The position numbers were made by a program, and so were the translations under genes. 64,000 bases of DNA from Symsagittifera roscoffensis (lineage: Eukaryota > Xenacoelomorpha > Acoela > Convolutidae), in contig NC_087065.1 of NCBI RefSeq assembly GCF_963678635.1, positions 27,921,254-27,985,253 of the forward strand, in the 5' to 3' direction. The number at the start of each line of letters is the position of its first letter. The stretch's first letter is position 1. Of the stretch, positions 1 to 11,432 are shown one piece after another. Under the pieces are notes generated by a model, which was not told where the DNA came from, ran no database searches, and saw only the letters and a program-made list of their open reading frames with translations.

Positions 1-399
1 AACCAATACCAAAAAAAAATATAAAAATCAAAAAATAAAAATCCAGACTCTATGCAATCTAAATTCTTGTTTGTTGTTGTTTGATACATTCATTAGGGCC
101 ACGCTCGACTGTAAAAGTAAGCTTCGGTTAATATCTTGTACCTCTAATGTAGGATGATTTGAGTGTTTAAGCACATAAAGCTAATTTTCAGTCAGTACGG
201 AAGTCTCGAGCAGTTGAAGAAAAGGATCTAACCAGCAGTGCTAGAGGAAAAGAAGGGTCACAAGGACAACAACAATCAATTGTTGGGTAAAATTGAATAG
301 TTTTGTCTCATTTTACCTTTTTGGAGCGTTATCAGTTTGTGAGGGGTACGACAGTTGCGAGGTTCAATCGGATATTGAGCAAAAAAGAGGGGTATAATT
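1..399. other. AT-rich leader of window, no feature seen
   Basis: AT-rich sequence with short open frames only. I see no splice pairs, RNA gene or repeat until the hairpin at 400. Confidence 0.5.
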
Positions 400-447
400 G
401 GAGATTTATGACAGATAGTCGAGTTCTACTATCGGTCATAAATCTCC
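400..447. repeat. Near-perfect hairpin (20-bp arms)
   Basis: The left arm GGAGATTTATGACAGATAGT pairs with the right arm ACTATCGGTCATAAATCTCC with one mismatch, around an 8-nt loop CGAGTTCT. A related single-arm copy occurs near 3,239-3,320, so the hairpin is part of a dispersed repeat rather than a unique RNA gene. Confidence 0.7.
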
Positions 448-509
448 TAAGCCGTTTGTCAGTGAAACGAACAATTTTCACGTCTTTTACATTTTTACAT
501 CTGTCGCAA

Positions 510-845
510 TATTGTGACAACAGGCGACAAGTTCTCATTAGGCCATAATTTCTCATGATGCTCCCAGACATGTTGTCAACAAGAGAACCCACACAAGTTC
601 TCGACAACACGCGAAGACTTATAAAGATGCGTCGAGTTCTAAAGATTCGACGAGATCTCAACAGACGACATTTTCTCAACAGAATACAAGTCCTTACGAG
701 ATCTCAACAACGGGCGACGAGTCCTCAATAGGCAATGATTTCTCAATAGGCGACAATTGCTCAACAAGCGACCACTTCTCACCAACAGGTGGAGATTTCT
801 CAACAGGTGACAAGTTCTTAACAGGCAACGAGATTTCAAAACATC
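510..845. repeat. Degenerate ~18-bp minisatellite
   Basis: Repeated variants of TTCTCAACAGGCGACAAG run through the segment, for example TTCTCAATAGGCGACAAT and TTCTCAACAGGTGACAAG. The period is a multiple of three, so fake open frames with repeated residues appear on both strands. I do not regard them as genes. Confidence 0.75.
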
Positions 846-1100
846 ATCACCTAGGTCATCATTATGTATAGCACCTTGGACTTTTTCGTCTCATCGAGTT
901 CTGAAAGTGATTTCAAAATACTTCTAGGATGATCTTATAATTCAAGATCCACTGAAACGAAAATTAGTTTGCGTTTTGGAGTTCTTGAAGAACCTACAAT
1001 AAGAACAAAAAATTAGAATTTTTTTCAAAAAAGATTTAAAAAAAGTTAAAATGACAGTAAATTTTCCAAAACAAACTTAATCTATCACTATTTGTTATAG

Positions 1101-1391
1101 GTGGTGGATATGTCAGAGAAGCAGTTTTTGAAATGCCACAAAGACAATCCCAATTCAGAACTGGAGGAGAAGATTGTGCATCCGATGACTTTTGCAAAAC
1201 TCCACCTTCCACTGGACTACCTTGATGTAGACGACGCGAGAAGCTTGGAGACGTCTGGAATTGTGGTAAAACTTCCAACTGAAGTTTTACTCCATTCACT
1301 CGGCCACAAGTACCAGAGGTTCCTCAACGGCTTTGACCTGACAAATATCTGTTTTTTTTTAGTGGGGCTGGGATGTCTTAAAAAAGGATAG
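1101..1391 (+). CDS. Possible coding exon, unrecognised
   Basis: This block is visibly richer in G and C than its surroundings and stays open for 96 codons. It is preceded by a TTGTTATAG sequence that could be a 3' splice site. The frame reads like ordinary protein (mixed charged and hydrophobic residues, few repeats) up to about residue 80; after 1,350 it enters a T-run. A GTACCAG or GTTCCTC near 1,308-1,321 could be the donor. No family is recognised. One other forward frame and one reverse frame are also partly open, so the strand is uncertain. It may be an exon, a pseudogene piece or chance. Confidence 0.28.
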   Translation: MVDMSEKQFLKCHKDNPNSELEEKIVHPMTFAKLHLPLDYLDVDDARSLETSGIVVKLPTEVLLHSLGHKYQRFLNGFDLTNICFFLVGLGCLKKG

Positions 1392-3230
1392 TTTCTAAAT
1401 TTTTTTCTGTAATAGGTTGTGTTGCGAACTAATCAATTTTTAAAATTGATAATTTCAAAATGTTTTTTGGTCTCACAATTTAAAAATTGTTTCTGTTCGA
1501 ATAAAGCTTTTTCGAAGTTTCAATTAATTAATATTTATTGAAATCTCAAAATCGGCAATTATCATCAGCAAAGTTAAGCAGTTTTAGTTCATACTCAGTT
1601 TTTTTAATCCAGTCAAAGGTTTTGACGATGTTTAGGGTAATAGAAAAGGGCGATGGCCAGTACAACGAAGTTTTGCATCGGCCTGAAACAGTAAAGCCTC
1701 AATCCATTATGGCAGTTTTTATCTCATCTAGTAATCTTACCATTTTTCTCTTTTAGTGATTTCACCGCGTTTCCAGTACCACAAAAATTTCTAACTACCA
1801 GAGGGAAGTACGGAAGCAGTTCGAAAAAAAACGAATCAAGAATAGCAATACCCAAAACAGCGAAAAAAGGACGCAATCGTTCAACAATAGTTGAAAATTT
1901 TGTGAAGAAAAAAAAATTATTTAGATTGTGTTTCTGACTAAAAACTTTTAAGTTTCTTTGGAAAAATGGCAAAATTTTTCAAAAACAATAAAATAAATTT
2001 GTGAAAAATTGTAGCATATTACATCACCATGAATTATAAAAGAAAATTTTTAAATTATATTTCCTGTCTAATTCATATTTAACAACCCAATTTTGATGCA
2101 GTCAAAGATTTTTCCGATGTTTTACGTGTTTTAACGGGAATAAAGTTTTGCTTCTATCATCACGCTTTCATGTAGTTACAAATGATTGAAGGTGTTAAGT
2201 TTTTCTCACTTCAAGGTCTTTCATTTTTCTTTTTTTTTTCAGTTTATATATTACCAAATTTTTTCAGATAGTTTTTTACACTTCTCATCCGAGATTCCGC
2301 AGGAGTATTCATGAAACCATTTCAAAACATTCTCACTTTTTAGTTGCTTTGGTTTCAAAAAGCACCATCATAGTGCTTTTTGGCCAGTTTCTTTTGATTT
2401 TTTTATGTTCCCTTGTCTCTCAAATTTTTGACTCTAGAAACTGAGTCAGTTTGGCCTAAAATGTTTGTTAGATATTTGATATTCCGATATTTCTAAGATA
2501 TTTTTGAGACTTTTCGAAGAAAAAGAGTGAATTCCCAGAAACAGCGAAAGAAGAATGCAATAGTTCAATGACAACAGAAAAGTTTGTGAGCAACAAAGAA
2601 ATATTCATCTAAAGTTTTTTCTGAAGATGAAATATTTAACTTTTCTTGTTAGAAAAAATGGGAGCGATTGACAAAAACAATAGTTGAAACTTGTGATGAA
2701 ATACAACAAATTGTATTCAGATTTTTCCAACAGATAAAATCATCAACAATCGCTAAAATATACAGTAGCCATTTGCAAAAAAAAATCTTTAAATGAATAA
2801 CCCGATAAGCAGCAAATGTAGAACGCAATAACTCAACAATTGCGCCATTTTTTTGTAATAATACGTAATTTGGTTCGAAACTGGAAGACTATTGATTTAA
2901 GAGAATCAGCATTTTTGCGCATTTTGGAAGAATTTTTGCTATAGAAAAAGAAACAAAAAAATTAAATCTCAAAAAGGACTATCAACAACTATTTTTACAT
3001 TTGCTTTTTTCATTGCAACATGATATGTAACATTTTTTTTCCGCAAAACTGCAAACTTTTGAAAGTTATTAAATTTCCGTGCATTAGAAAAAAATTTAAA
3101 AAGCATCGAAATACATATGGGCTAGATTTACCTTCGAGCAAGTTTGAGAGAAAAAGAAGCTTTCATAGACAAAACAACAATCGATACTGACCCTGTGTTA
3201 CCATTTTTGGAGGCTAATAAAACTTGTACT
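1392..3230. other. AT-rich non-coding sequence
   Basis: Long A and T runs and short frames with AT-rich codons. I see no gene, RNA or clear repeat in this stretch. Confidence 0.5.
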
Positions 3231-3238
3231 ACTTCTTC

Positions 3239-3320
3239 TACTATCTGTCATAAAACTCCTAAACCGTTTGTCGGCGAAACGAACAATTTTTACATCTTTT
3301 AGGGTCGGAATATTGTGATG
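3239..3320. repeat. Second copy of the 429-515 repeat
   Basis: The segment from CTATCTGTCATAAA through CCGTTTGTCGGCGAAACGAAC matches 429-515 (CTATCGGTCATAAA, CCGTTTGTCAGTGAAACGAAC) with scattered changes. Only one arm of the 400-447 hairpin is retained here. Confidence 0.6.
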
Positions 3321-3908
3321 TTTTGACTCCCCTGAGAACAAGATTTCGAGAAATCTTTGCTCAAAATTTTTCAAACCAATAGAAAGGGCTAATCTAGTAA
3401 GTTACATTATTGTTTAACTTATTGAACAGCGAAAACCATTCAAACTGACTCCTGATATCGGTTTAGAAAATAAGAATTTTTCTTTCGCAATTTTCCAGAT
3501 CAGAAAAATTTCACAAAACAATTAGATTTCACGTGCTTTAATGAGATTAAGAAGATCCGAAAAAATTGACATTAGAAAAAAAAATTGATCAAACTTTTTG
3601 AAAAAAAAAAGATCGGTTTGAGTGTGGACGTTTCCCCTACAGAGAATTTTCTTTTAAAAAAATCACGTCAGCTCCTCCGAAAATCTTGAAATTATGAACT
3701 AAGGCAATTTGTAGCTGCTGTGAAGAAATGGAACTAGCCACGGATCTTGGAACTATGTATTTGGAATTTGAATAAGTTCCTCAATAGAACCCTCCCAATG
3801 ATCAAATTTGTAAACTAACCATCCTTTTTTGGAACCACAGGAGTAGAAGAATAGAGTACAAGACCCTTCCCAATTTGTGCAGGTTGCTTGAAAGACTTAT
3901 TGGACCAC

Positions 3909-4985
3909 ATCTTTTTTCGTCAATTCGGAAGATCTTTCTTTCGCCAATTCTGATGGGTCACTATTTCGCCAATCCAAAAGTGTTTCTTTTTCGCCACACG
4001 GAAGGGAGTATTTAATTTTGCTCATCTGGAAATGTCTTGCTTTCGCTAATATGGAAGAGGCTTTTTCTCAGCAATCTGTAAGAATGGGTTTGGTTTAGCC
4101 AATTCGGAGGTTTCCATTTTTGCTCATCCGGAAGTGTCCCTTCATCGCTAATTTGAAGGGTCTTGATAGCGTCAATCCGGAAGGGTGCTTATTTTGCAAA
4201 TCCGTGAAAATACGAATTTCACCGATCCGAAAGAGTCTAATAATTTCAATCCAGAGCCTCCCGACATCATCAATCCGGAAGTGTCTTTGGCCAAAACCGA
4301 AGAAATTTTTTCTCGCCAATCCGGATTGTTTCCGGTTTCTTATTCTTATTTCGCTAATTTGGAAGGGCCTTGATAGCACCGATCCGGAATGGTGCTTATT
4401 TTGCATATCCGTAAAAGTCTCAATTTCACCGATCCGAAAGAGTTTAATCATGCCAATCCAGAAGGATCCCGACATCATCAATCCAGAATTTATTTTCTCA
4501 CCCACCCGGATTGTTCCGGTTTTGCCAATCGGAGGGGCCTGTTTTTGTCAATCCGGAAGATCCTTTTTTCGCTAATTTGGAGCAGTCTTGATTTCGCCAA
4601 TCCGGAGGGTTGTTAATTTTGCCAATCCGTAAAAGTCCGTATAGTGCTAATTCGGAAGGGTTCCGTTATCATCAACCCGGAAATTTCTTTTTTTTTGGCC
4701 GAACCGTAGGGTCCTCACTTTGCCATTCGAAAAGTACCGATTTTGCCAATACGGAAGAAGCTTTTTCTCGCCAATCCGGACTGGTCCCGATTTTTCGAAT
4801 CCGGAAGGGTCCTTATTTCGCTAATCTGGAAGGGTCTTGATTCCGCCGATCCGGAAGGTCCTTAGTTTGCCAATCCGGAAGTATCCCGATTTCGCCAATG
4901 CGACAGAGTCCTTATATCGCCAATCCAGAAGACTCTTTATTTCGCCAATCCGGAAGGGTCCTTACTTCGAGTCCTTTTTTACCCA
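3909..4985. repeat. ~25-bp degenerate minisatellite, about 1.1 kb
   Basis: Dozens of variants of CGCCAATCCGGAAGGGTCC repeat at about 24-28 bp, with TT-rich spacers. The repeat is most regular at 4,790-4,975, where 25-bp spacing can be counted. The period is not a multiple of three and the open frames of up to 151 codons on both strands only translate the repeat, so no gene is called. Confidence 0.85.
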
Positions 4986-6330
4986 AGTAAGTGTCTATCG
5001 CAAACACCGCGTCCTAGCTAGTCTTGTTTAAAAACTCAGGGCAACCAGTGCTCCAAAAAAGTTTGTTCCGTATTCTTAACCTATGTATTTCATTTGTATG
5101 AATGTACAGAATTTTCACAAAAAGTCGCAGATCTCTTGGTTGATGTTGTTTTGGTCTAATATTATTACCATTAATGTTATTGACAAGTCACAAAAGCAGT
5201 CCCTTGACTCTTGTCGCTATTGATCATCTTAAAAGTCTTACTTTTACTATAGTTCCTTTCAATTGGATCATAAGTGTTTTCTGAGTGGAGATCAAATAGA
5301 AACACAATTCAGTTAATATCAGAAGATAACTTAGGTAAGTGATTCGGTTATAAGAGCCGTTGACACGATGTACTAAAACTTCTTTACAAATCTGAGGCTT
5401 TGTTTTCTCACGTGCTATTTTTTTGGCGTTGTTTTGGAAAAACAATCAGAAAATAAATCGAAAAATATTCAAACGCTAAAAACTGCGTTGGATTTTTAAA
5501 CCATAATAAGCCGTCCCTAGACAGTTCATCAGCTACCAAAAAAAAACACCTTACCCAGCGAAGGCTGTTTTTTTTCTAGATAGAAATATTATATAAATAA
5601 CCTAGAATTTTTTTTTTGTATTTTCTGCACAGAAGTGATCTATTTCTTTCTTAGTTTATAATTAAACATTTTCTGGAAAAAAATAACCAGAAATTACTTA
5701 ATTACTCATCCAAAACGAGATAGACATGCTTAGAGTATACGCAATAGCCGTATCGATGCAGTGCAGATTATCACTTGTTATATCATGTCTTGCCTTGGGT
5801 TAGATTGCTAAAAATATCATACAGTATCAGTTCAAGTGGCCTAGCGGTTAGAACAACCCTCTATGCAATCGCAGGCCGGAAAAACAGGTTAGATATAAAG
5901 TACTCTAGGTCAGAAAAAAAAAATTCGGTAAGCATTTGCGTTGAAAACGTATGTAATTAAAAACATTTTTGGAAAAAATATGACTGGCATCTTCCATAAT
6001 AAAAATGAATGACCATAAATGGGAATTTTATGACAAGCATTTTTTCAAAAACCGCTTTTTTTCAATGAAATTAATTTTTCAACCTATTTCGAAAATTTTT
6101 CAAGACCTTACAGACCAAAAAAAGATATCACAACATATTTTCTAGAACAAAAAATTCGAAAAAAAGTATTTCAGTTCTCACATAAAAAATGCGAGTCATA
6201 TTATTTCCAAGCAGTGAGAAAAATATGAACAAATTTTTTTGTTCCGACCTTTTGAAAAATTGGCAGAATTTTTGTACTCGGGTCTAATCTAGTTTTTATA
6301 ACTTATTTTGTTATCCACGGAAAATGAGGT
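4986..6330. other. AT-rich intergenic sequence
   Basis: Apart from the tRNA-like patch at 5,831-5,905, I see no gene, tandem repeat or mobile-element end here. Confidence 0.45.
5831..5905 (+). other. Possible tRNA-derived (SINE-like) relic
   Basis: TGGCCTAGCGGTTAGA resembles a pol III A box, and about 45 nt later GGTTAGATATA partly resembles a B box. I cannot fold it into a cloverleaf with a paired anticodon stem, so it is not a working tRNA. It may be a decayed SINE head or coincidence. Confidence 0.25.
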
Positions 6331-6332
6331 GT

Positions 6333-6400
6333 CACAAATAATCATCGGAGTGGGTTGAGTGATATAACATATCAAACCCTTTTCAGTCGTGATTTTGCAG
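6333..6400. repeat. Dispersed repeat, copy 1 (other at 7,456-7,510)
   Basis: The stretch with ATCATCGGAGTGGGTTGAGTG and CAAACCCTTTTCAGTCGTGATT is echoed at 7,456-7,510 by CACTATCGGAGAGGGGTTAG and AAACCCTTACAGTCGTAATT. The two are about 1.1 kb apart in the same orientation. Confidence 0.5.
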
Positions 6401-6610
6401 ACTTATGTTCAGACTTTGCAGACTTCGGCCTGCGTGGCAACTAAAAACTTTCGGTCCCAATGCCGATCTGGTTCAGACTTTACAGACTTAGTTTCAGACT
6501 TTGCAGACTCATGTTCAGACTTTGCAGACTTATCTTTAGACTTTGCAGACTTTGACCTGCGTGGCGACTATGAATTTTCGCTCCCTACACGGAACAATTC
6601 AGACTTATTA
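6389..6610. repeat. ~20-bp tandem repeat (TTCAGACTTTGCAGACTTATG)
   Basis: At least six variants of TTCAGACTTTGCAGACTTATG are interrupted by two copies of a longer module containing GCCTGCGTGGCAACTA or ACCTGCGTGGCGACTA. This gives a two-level structure (short repeats inside a ~130-bp repeat). The open frame over it is a repeat translation. Confidence 0.7.
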
Positions 6611-6624
6611 AGTCTGAACATAAA

Positions 6625-6835
6625 ACCATAACCTCGACACGGGGTGGCTTTCTCATAGAGTAATTTCCGATAAGGTTCACCGTTTGTTCGTCACGCTATC
6701 TTTTTTTCGGCCGGATACGTTCGTGTAACTTTTTAGCCTAATACCAATCCTAATCATACTCTTATATCTTCTAGTTTTATTATATCTAGAGTATACTAGT
6801 TTTGTTGCGAGTTGGGTAGGTAAAACAGATTTGAC
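6625..6835 (-). mobile_element. Old LTR fragment, reverse orientation
   Basis: Read on the minus strand, this matches the 3' half of the LTRs at 16,743-17,128 and 59,157-59,567. CTCATAGAGTAATTTCCGAT, the CGTCACGCTATCTT block and the CCAATCCTAATCATACTCTTAT block occur in the same order as the reverse complement of those LTRs. The outer end is frayed and the 5' half is not recognisable, so this is an old partial copy. Confidence 0.7.
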
Positions 6836-8235
6836 AGCTTTTTTCCGAACGAAAATTTTGTCTGCACTTTCGGCTATTGCCGTATTTTTTTTGTGGCCGA
6901 TCATTCTTTCCACGTCCATTTGACCCTGTGCTGGATCATACTCAGCCTCTTGAAGCATGTTCAGTAAAAAGGTTCCTTTTGCGTCTAATTCGACTGCAGT
7001 GACTTTCACTGGTCCGGTAAAACTTTTCATTTCCATAAATTTTCATTTCCATAGTTGCCTGTTGGTTAATTCATTTTACCGAGTCTGTTTTAGTGATGAG
7101 TTGTTTTTATTCATACGGTTTTCCTACGTTTTGAGGGTTTTAGTCTGTTTTAACGTTCTGTTTCACATGCTTTTCAGTTTTTTCTAACTTGGATGTTTTT
7201 CAAACTTATTTCCATCAAGTTTCTATTCAATATTTGCTCATCCTGTTTTTCACTGTCATCACTGCAGTAGTACGTCATGCCGACACTTGCACCGCTTGGC
7301 TCCCGGACTCTCCCTGGGTTGCGTTAAATTAGCATGTATTGTCTTCATTAGAAAGCAGCTTTGTTCTGCTTATTTGAAAAATGCGTAGGAACTTTGTATT
7401 TGGGTAAGTTTTAGTTTTTCCTTTTTTTTCTTTTCCCCACAAAATCAGCTTTTCAAATCACTATCGGAGAGGGGTTAGTATATCAGATTAAAACCCTTAC
7501 AGTCGTAATTCGAACGACCTTAAAAAGTTTAAAAATTGTTTTCCCAGTGTCAAGTCATAGTAGTTTATTTTTATGACTTAAAAGCTCACAATAGCCTAAT
7601 TTAAAATGTGAACACATTTTAACTGATTAAAGTTCGTTTTTTTTTGTGTATTTTAGCGCTTTTTTTTGCAATTAAATTTTTAAAAATTCAACAAATTGCA
7701 GTAAAAAATGAACATAATTTTTTTTCCATTTTCCTAGTAATTTTTCTACAAAAATTATTTTTCGTTTTTTTCTTTATGTTTGTCGAGTATGCCTAGTTTA
7801 TAGTTTTTTTTTCAGCTCCTTTTATCACACCACGCCATAAAAAAACGACACTAATTTAAAATACCGTTTTTGTTGTGTTCTTTTTAAGATTATGGTCGGA
7901 ACAGTCTGAGCTACTTGCACAGCAAACGGCTAACTTATTTTCTCTGCTAATTGCAGATTACTTGTTGTTAGATTTCGATCGAATTGGGTTCTATTGCAGA
8001 AAACAAGCAGCCGATTACAGAGGCGGACCAAATCAATTTCCAAACATCAATGACAGTCTGTACTTTTTTTTGCTTGTGGAACGGCGTCTCTTCGAGCAGA
8101 AACATAAGTTGAGACTGGCTGCTCTTAGGTCCCATTAAAGACATCACCATAATAATTGCAAAAGTTGGTATGCTGATCATTTAGTTACTAGATAAATGAT
8201 GTCAACTTAACTCAACCAATCCAAATGCGTCTCAC
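6836..8235. other. Non-coding, with an ambiguous open block at 7,875-8,138
   Basis: Mostly AT-rich. Positions 7,875-8,138 are slightly richer in GC and open on both strands, with an acceptor-like CTGCTAATTGCAG on the plus strand. Neither strand is clearly better, so no gene is called. A GC-rich patch near 7,265-7,325 has no convincing frame. Confidence 0.4.
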
Positions 8236-8436
8236 CTGCCGGGGCTTGGTGGTTGCGGTCCATGATGATAGGAGTATTACTGCTGCTTAGCTGCTGTGGA
8301 TGATGAGGGAGGCCTTGCTGTGAGGTGGACCCATTTAACACGGAGAGTGAAGTCTCACTCCCGTCTGTCGCATCTGCGCGGGGTATGTTTAACTCTGAGA
8401 TGACCACGTCGTACGTCTTCAGAAGAGACTGAAGGA
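8236..8436 (-). CDS. Internal exon of an unrecognised gene
   Basis: On the minus strand this 201-bp block starts after a textbook acceptor (TTTACTTTTTTTCAG) and ends at a textbook donor (GGCAG|GTGAGA). It has one open frame that enters and leaves in phase 1, and it is clearly richer in GC than its flanks. The 67 residues begin with a helix-like stretch (LQSLLKTYDVVISEL) and continue into a polar Ser/Gln/His/Pro-rich segment that looks disordered. No family is recognised. Partner exons are not obvious within a few kb, so the rest of the gene may lie beyond long introns. A minus-strand exon candidate at 23,022-23,088 could belong to the same gene, but nothing shows this directly. Confidence 0.6.
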
Positions 8437-9503
8437 CTGAAAAAAAGTAAATGAAGGATGGAAAATTAAGTTTCATGGAGAATAAACAATTATTAAAAAA
8501 CCTAAAGCTTTCGAATGATTCCAAACCACTCAAATTGAATGGTTCTAGACTAAAACTCGTTATTATAATGGATAATAACTTTGCTTTCAAAACAAGATCT
8601 CGAAACTTGAGATGTTTTTGTCTTTTTTTGTTCATGTGAAAACTAAATTTTATCACGAAACGAAAATTCCAATGGGATACTCCCATCCCAGCCAAAATCA
8701 ATATCAATTACCAAACCCAGCCAAATTCAATATCAATTAAAAAAACTCCTATGTTGATGGAGAACAAACCAGAAAATTTCATCATAAACATAATTCAGAA
8801 CAGAAATAAAGAAAAAATTGTTTAATTGTTGAAAGTATTTAAAATCTGCAAAAGCAAGTTTCCGTTAGAACACATTAGCCAACCTTTACAAAAAAACATA
8901 AACTATAAGCAATTTAGATTCGGGGTCAAAGAAAAAAAGGCAAAAAATGTTTTCGGTTTCTTTTAATAGAAACTTAAAAGAATCGAATTTCATTGCAAAA
9001 AAGATGGGGCAAAAGTAATCAATTATAATCGAATTTAATTGTATCAAACACTGATCAGATCAAAATGGTTTATAGTAGATTAAAAAATCAACAATAATAG
9101 TTTGTAATGAAAAAGAGAAATTATAATTGATTAATATTTGATTAGAAATTTTTTTGTTCTCAATTTTAGAAAAACAGCTACCATAATTTTTATATACCCA
9201 ACTATTAATGTTTGAATCAAGATGCAGGACGCTTTGCACACTTTAATTGCTTTATTTGACCTTTTATATACTGTGACAAAAAAGGTGCAACAGATTGATA
9301 AAAAATACGAAGGGTACATTTCACATTGAGCTTAGCCTGAAAATCCTAATCAATGTCCGTCACACGTCGATTTCAGCGTGTCTTTGCTTCCTCCTTGCGT
9401 TTTAGACAGCTTCGATTTCTTCAAAAGGAGTTTCGAGTTGTTGCTGTTGTTTCATGGTCAAAAAAGTTTGAAAATCGAGATCTATCTCCTGGTGAAGAGA
9501 TTG
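8437..9503. other. AT-rich non-coding sequence
   Basis: No supported gene. A few ATTATAATCGAATT-like words near 9,020-9,130 resemble the AT-rich motif that clusters at 22.4, 31.0 and 61.1 kb. Confidence 0.4.
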
Positions 9504-10226
9504 TTTGACCTTGAATCTAGGTTGCTCATAGTTTTGTTTTCCATAAGCGTTGGCTAATATCAATTTACGGAAAACTGTTTTGCAGTTTTCAAACCATTTA
9601 AGGATTATACAATTTTTTCTATTTTTCTCCACTGAACTATACTTGTGATGCAATTTTTTGGTTTCTTCTCCATCATATTATGAACTCATTTTTTTAGTTG
9701 ACAGTCGTTATGGCTGAGTTTTTTTTGGATGAAGGTGTCCCAATTAATTTTTCGTTTGTGTTAAGTCTTAGTTTTCAAATGAACCATACAGAAGACAAAA
9801 CATCTCATGTTTAGAGATTTTATTATTGAAAGCAAATTATTATCCTTAATACATTAGTTTTTTGTCTAAGAACCATATGATAAACAAGAAATGGAAATAT
9901 ACTTTAGGGTCATAAAAAATTTGAATCGCCTGAAAATTCTCGCACATTTAATTGATTATAAACGTTTCTGAAACCTCAAAAGTGAAAGGTCAGTTAATTT
10001 TGTCCTGGTACTTTCAGAACCTTTTATAATCATTTCCTCCAGTCTAAACTTGGTTGAGGATGATAATTCGACTATGCATTTTAAAATTGTACGCAGAGGA
10101 TTGACAGTAGTTGCGATCAATAGAAATAAAGACTTCCAAGTAAAAGCAAGTTTTCCTTTTTGGTTTTTGTGATTTTAACATGAAATAAAATGATTGCATC
10201 ATGTTTGGGAAACTGATCAAAATCAA
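9504..10226. repeat. Dispersed repeat A, copy 1 (~720 bp)
   Basis: The segment from GTTTGACCTTGAATCTAGG to GGAAACTGATCAAAATCAAA recurs in the same orientation at 11,433-12,159 with scattered substitutions and short indels. Both copies share the block CGCAGAGGATTGACAGTAG. There is no coding frame conserved between copies and no terminal repeat I can see, so the class is unknown. Confidence 0.8.
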
Positions 10227-10371
10227 AAATAAAATGTTTAGAAAGGTTTCCTAGCCGCATTTCGGATTTTTTTAAAGAAAGTTTGACATGAAGTCCTCAT
10301 CTTTTTTTGTATCCATCAGAAATGTTTATATATTTTTTGTATTCTTCAAAAAGTGCAAAAAAATATCAATA

Positions 10372-10800
10372 AATGCCTTTTTGAAGAAGAAAGAAAGAAA
10401 ATATATGGCTTTGATTGATTTGAAAAACCAAAGAAGTACAGCAATTTACATGTCAAATTTTTCGAAAGCTTACTCGGTAGCACAGGAATGAAACCTAGTG
10501 AAGACTAGCAGTTTCAATCACGAGCGAAAAGAAAAAATATATCAATTGGATCACAATATCACCCAAAGGTGTTCTAATTAAGGGTACATGAAACTCCCGG
10601 AAATTGAGGGGCGAAAAATTTAATTCTTAACTGGAAAATACTCGTGGTCTAAAATCACAAATAGTTTGTAAATAAATTATATGGTCATGCTGTTTCTTTT
10701 GCATCGGTTTTTATCCAGTTATACCTAATAAGGAATTTGATAAAAAAAAGACGCATCTGAGACCATATATATCAACGAGCACAAAGAAAAGTTTTTCGTC
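10372..10800. repeat. Dispersed repeat B, copy 1 (contains MITE empty site)
   Basis: This segment is repeated at 12,786-12,888 plus 13,811-14,123. Shared words include GATTGATTT, CAAAGAAGTACAGCA, TCACGAGCGAAAAGAAAAAA and CCGGAAATTGAGGGGCGAAAA. The TA at 10,471-10,472 marks where the MITE interrupts the other copy, so this copy preserves the pre-insertion sequence. Repeats A and B adjoin and may be parts of one larger ~1.3-kb repeat. Confidence 0.85.
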
Positions 10801-11432
10801 CTGGTTTTGAAGCTCAATTTGATGTCGATTGAAATTTGATCAAACGGTTCTATTAGTTTTTTAAATTACGGCTTGTAAATATGAGCTCAACTTCCTTGAC
10901 AGTAGAAGCTGAGAGTAGTTGACAATACAAATTTAATTATTGAAACCAAAGGGAAGAGGTTTGGCCTTGCACGATTGGTTTTTATAGTTTTTTGTACAAT
11001 GTAGTAACAGAAGATGATTAAAATTTTATCAATGCTTCTCAAGTTATGCTGAATAGTGTGTTTTTTGGGATAAAGACTCACGCATTCACCCCGCACCGAA
11101 GTTACATGGCTAATTATCAATTATATATCATGTTGTGATTTTGCAACCAGTCTATCTAAAATTCAAAAATATTCAACTATTTTCGACAAAAAAGATTTCA
11201 ATAGAAAATAATTGTCAAAGTAAAAAAGCATTTTACTCTCCTGTCTGTCAAAAGGTGACAAAAACTTTGGGTGGGAGTTTTTTTTCATCAGAATAGAATC
11301 ATCTTTTCAACTAGCATTTTTTGAACGGAAAGATTTGATTATCTAGCCCTCTTTTTTGACAAAGAAACTTATTCCATTCAAGTATTCTTCTAAAATTGGT
11401 ATTAAAACTGACTAATGTTTTTTGAACCTTGT
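10801..11432. other. AT-rich spacer
   Basis: No gene, RNA or repeat recognised between repeat B copy 1 and repeat A copy 2. Confidence 0.45.

Noticed and set aside
303-839. Open frames on both strands with repeated Arg/Leu-rich or Leu-Ser-rich residues
   Set aside because: Products of the 18-bp minisatellite and the adjoining hairpin.
4120-4575. 151-codon open frame on the plus strand and a 136-codon frame on the minus strand
   Set aside because: Both only translate the ~25-bp minisatellite; the period is not a multiple of three and the frames overlap on both strands.
7875-8138. 87-codon plus-strand frame with an acceptor-like CTGCTAATTGCAG inside
   Set aside because: The minus strand is equally open, no donor was found, and the residues match nothing I know. 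Too ambiguous to call an exon.
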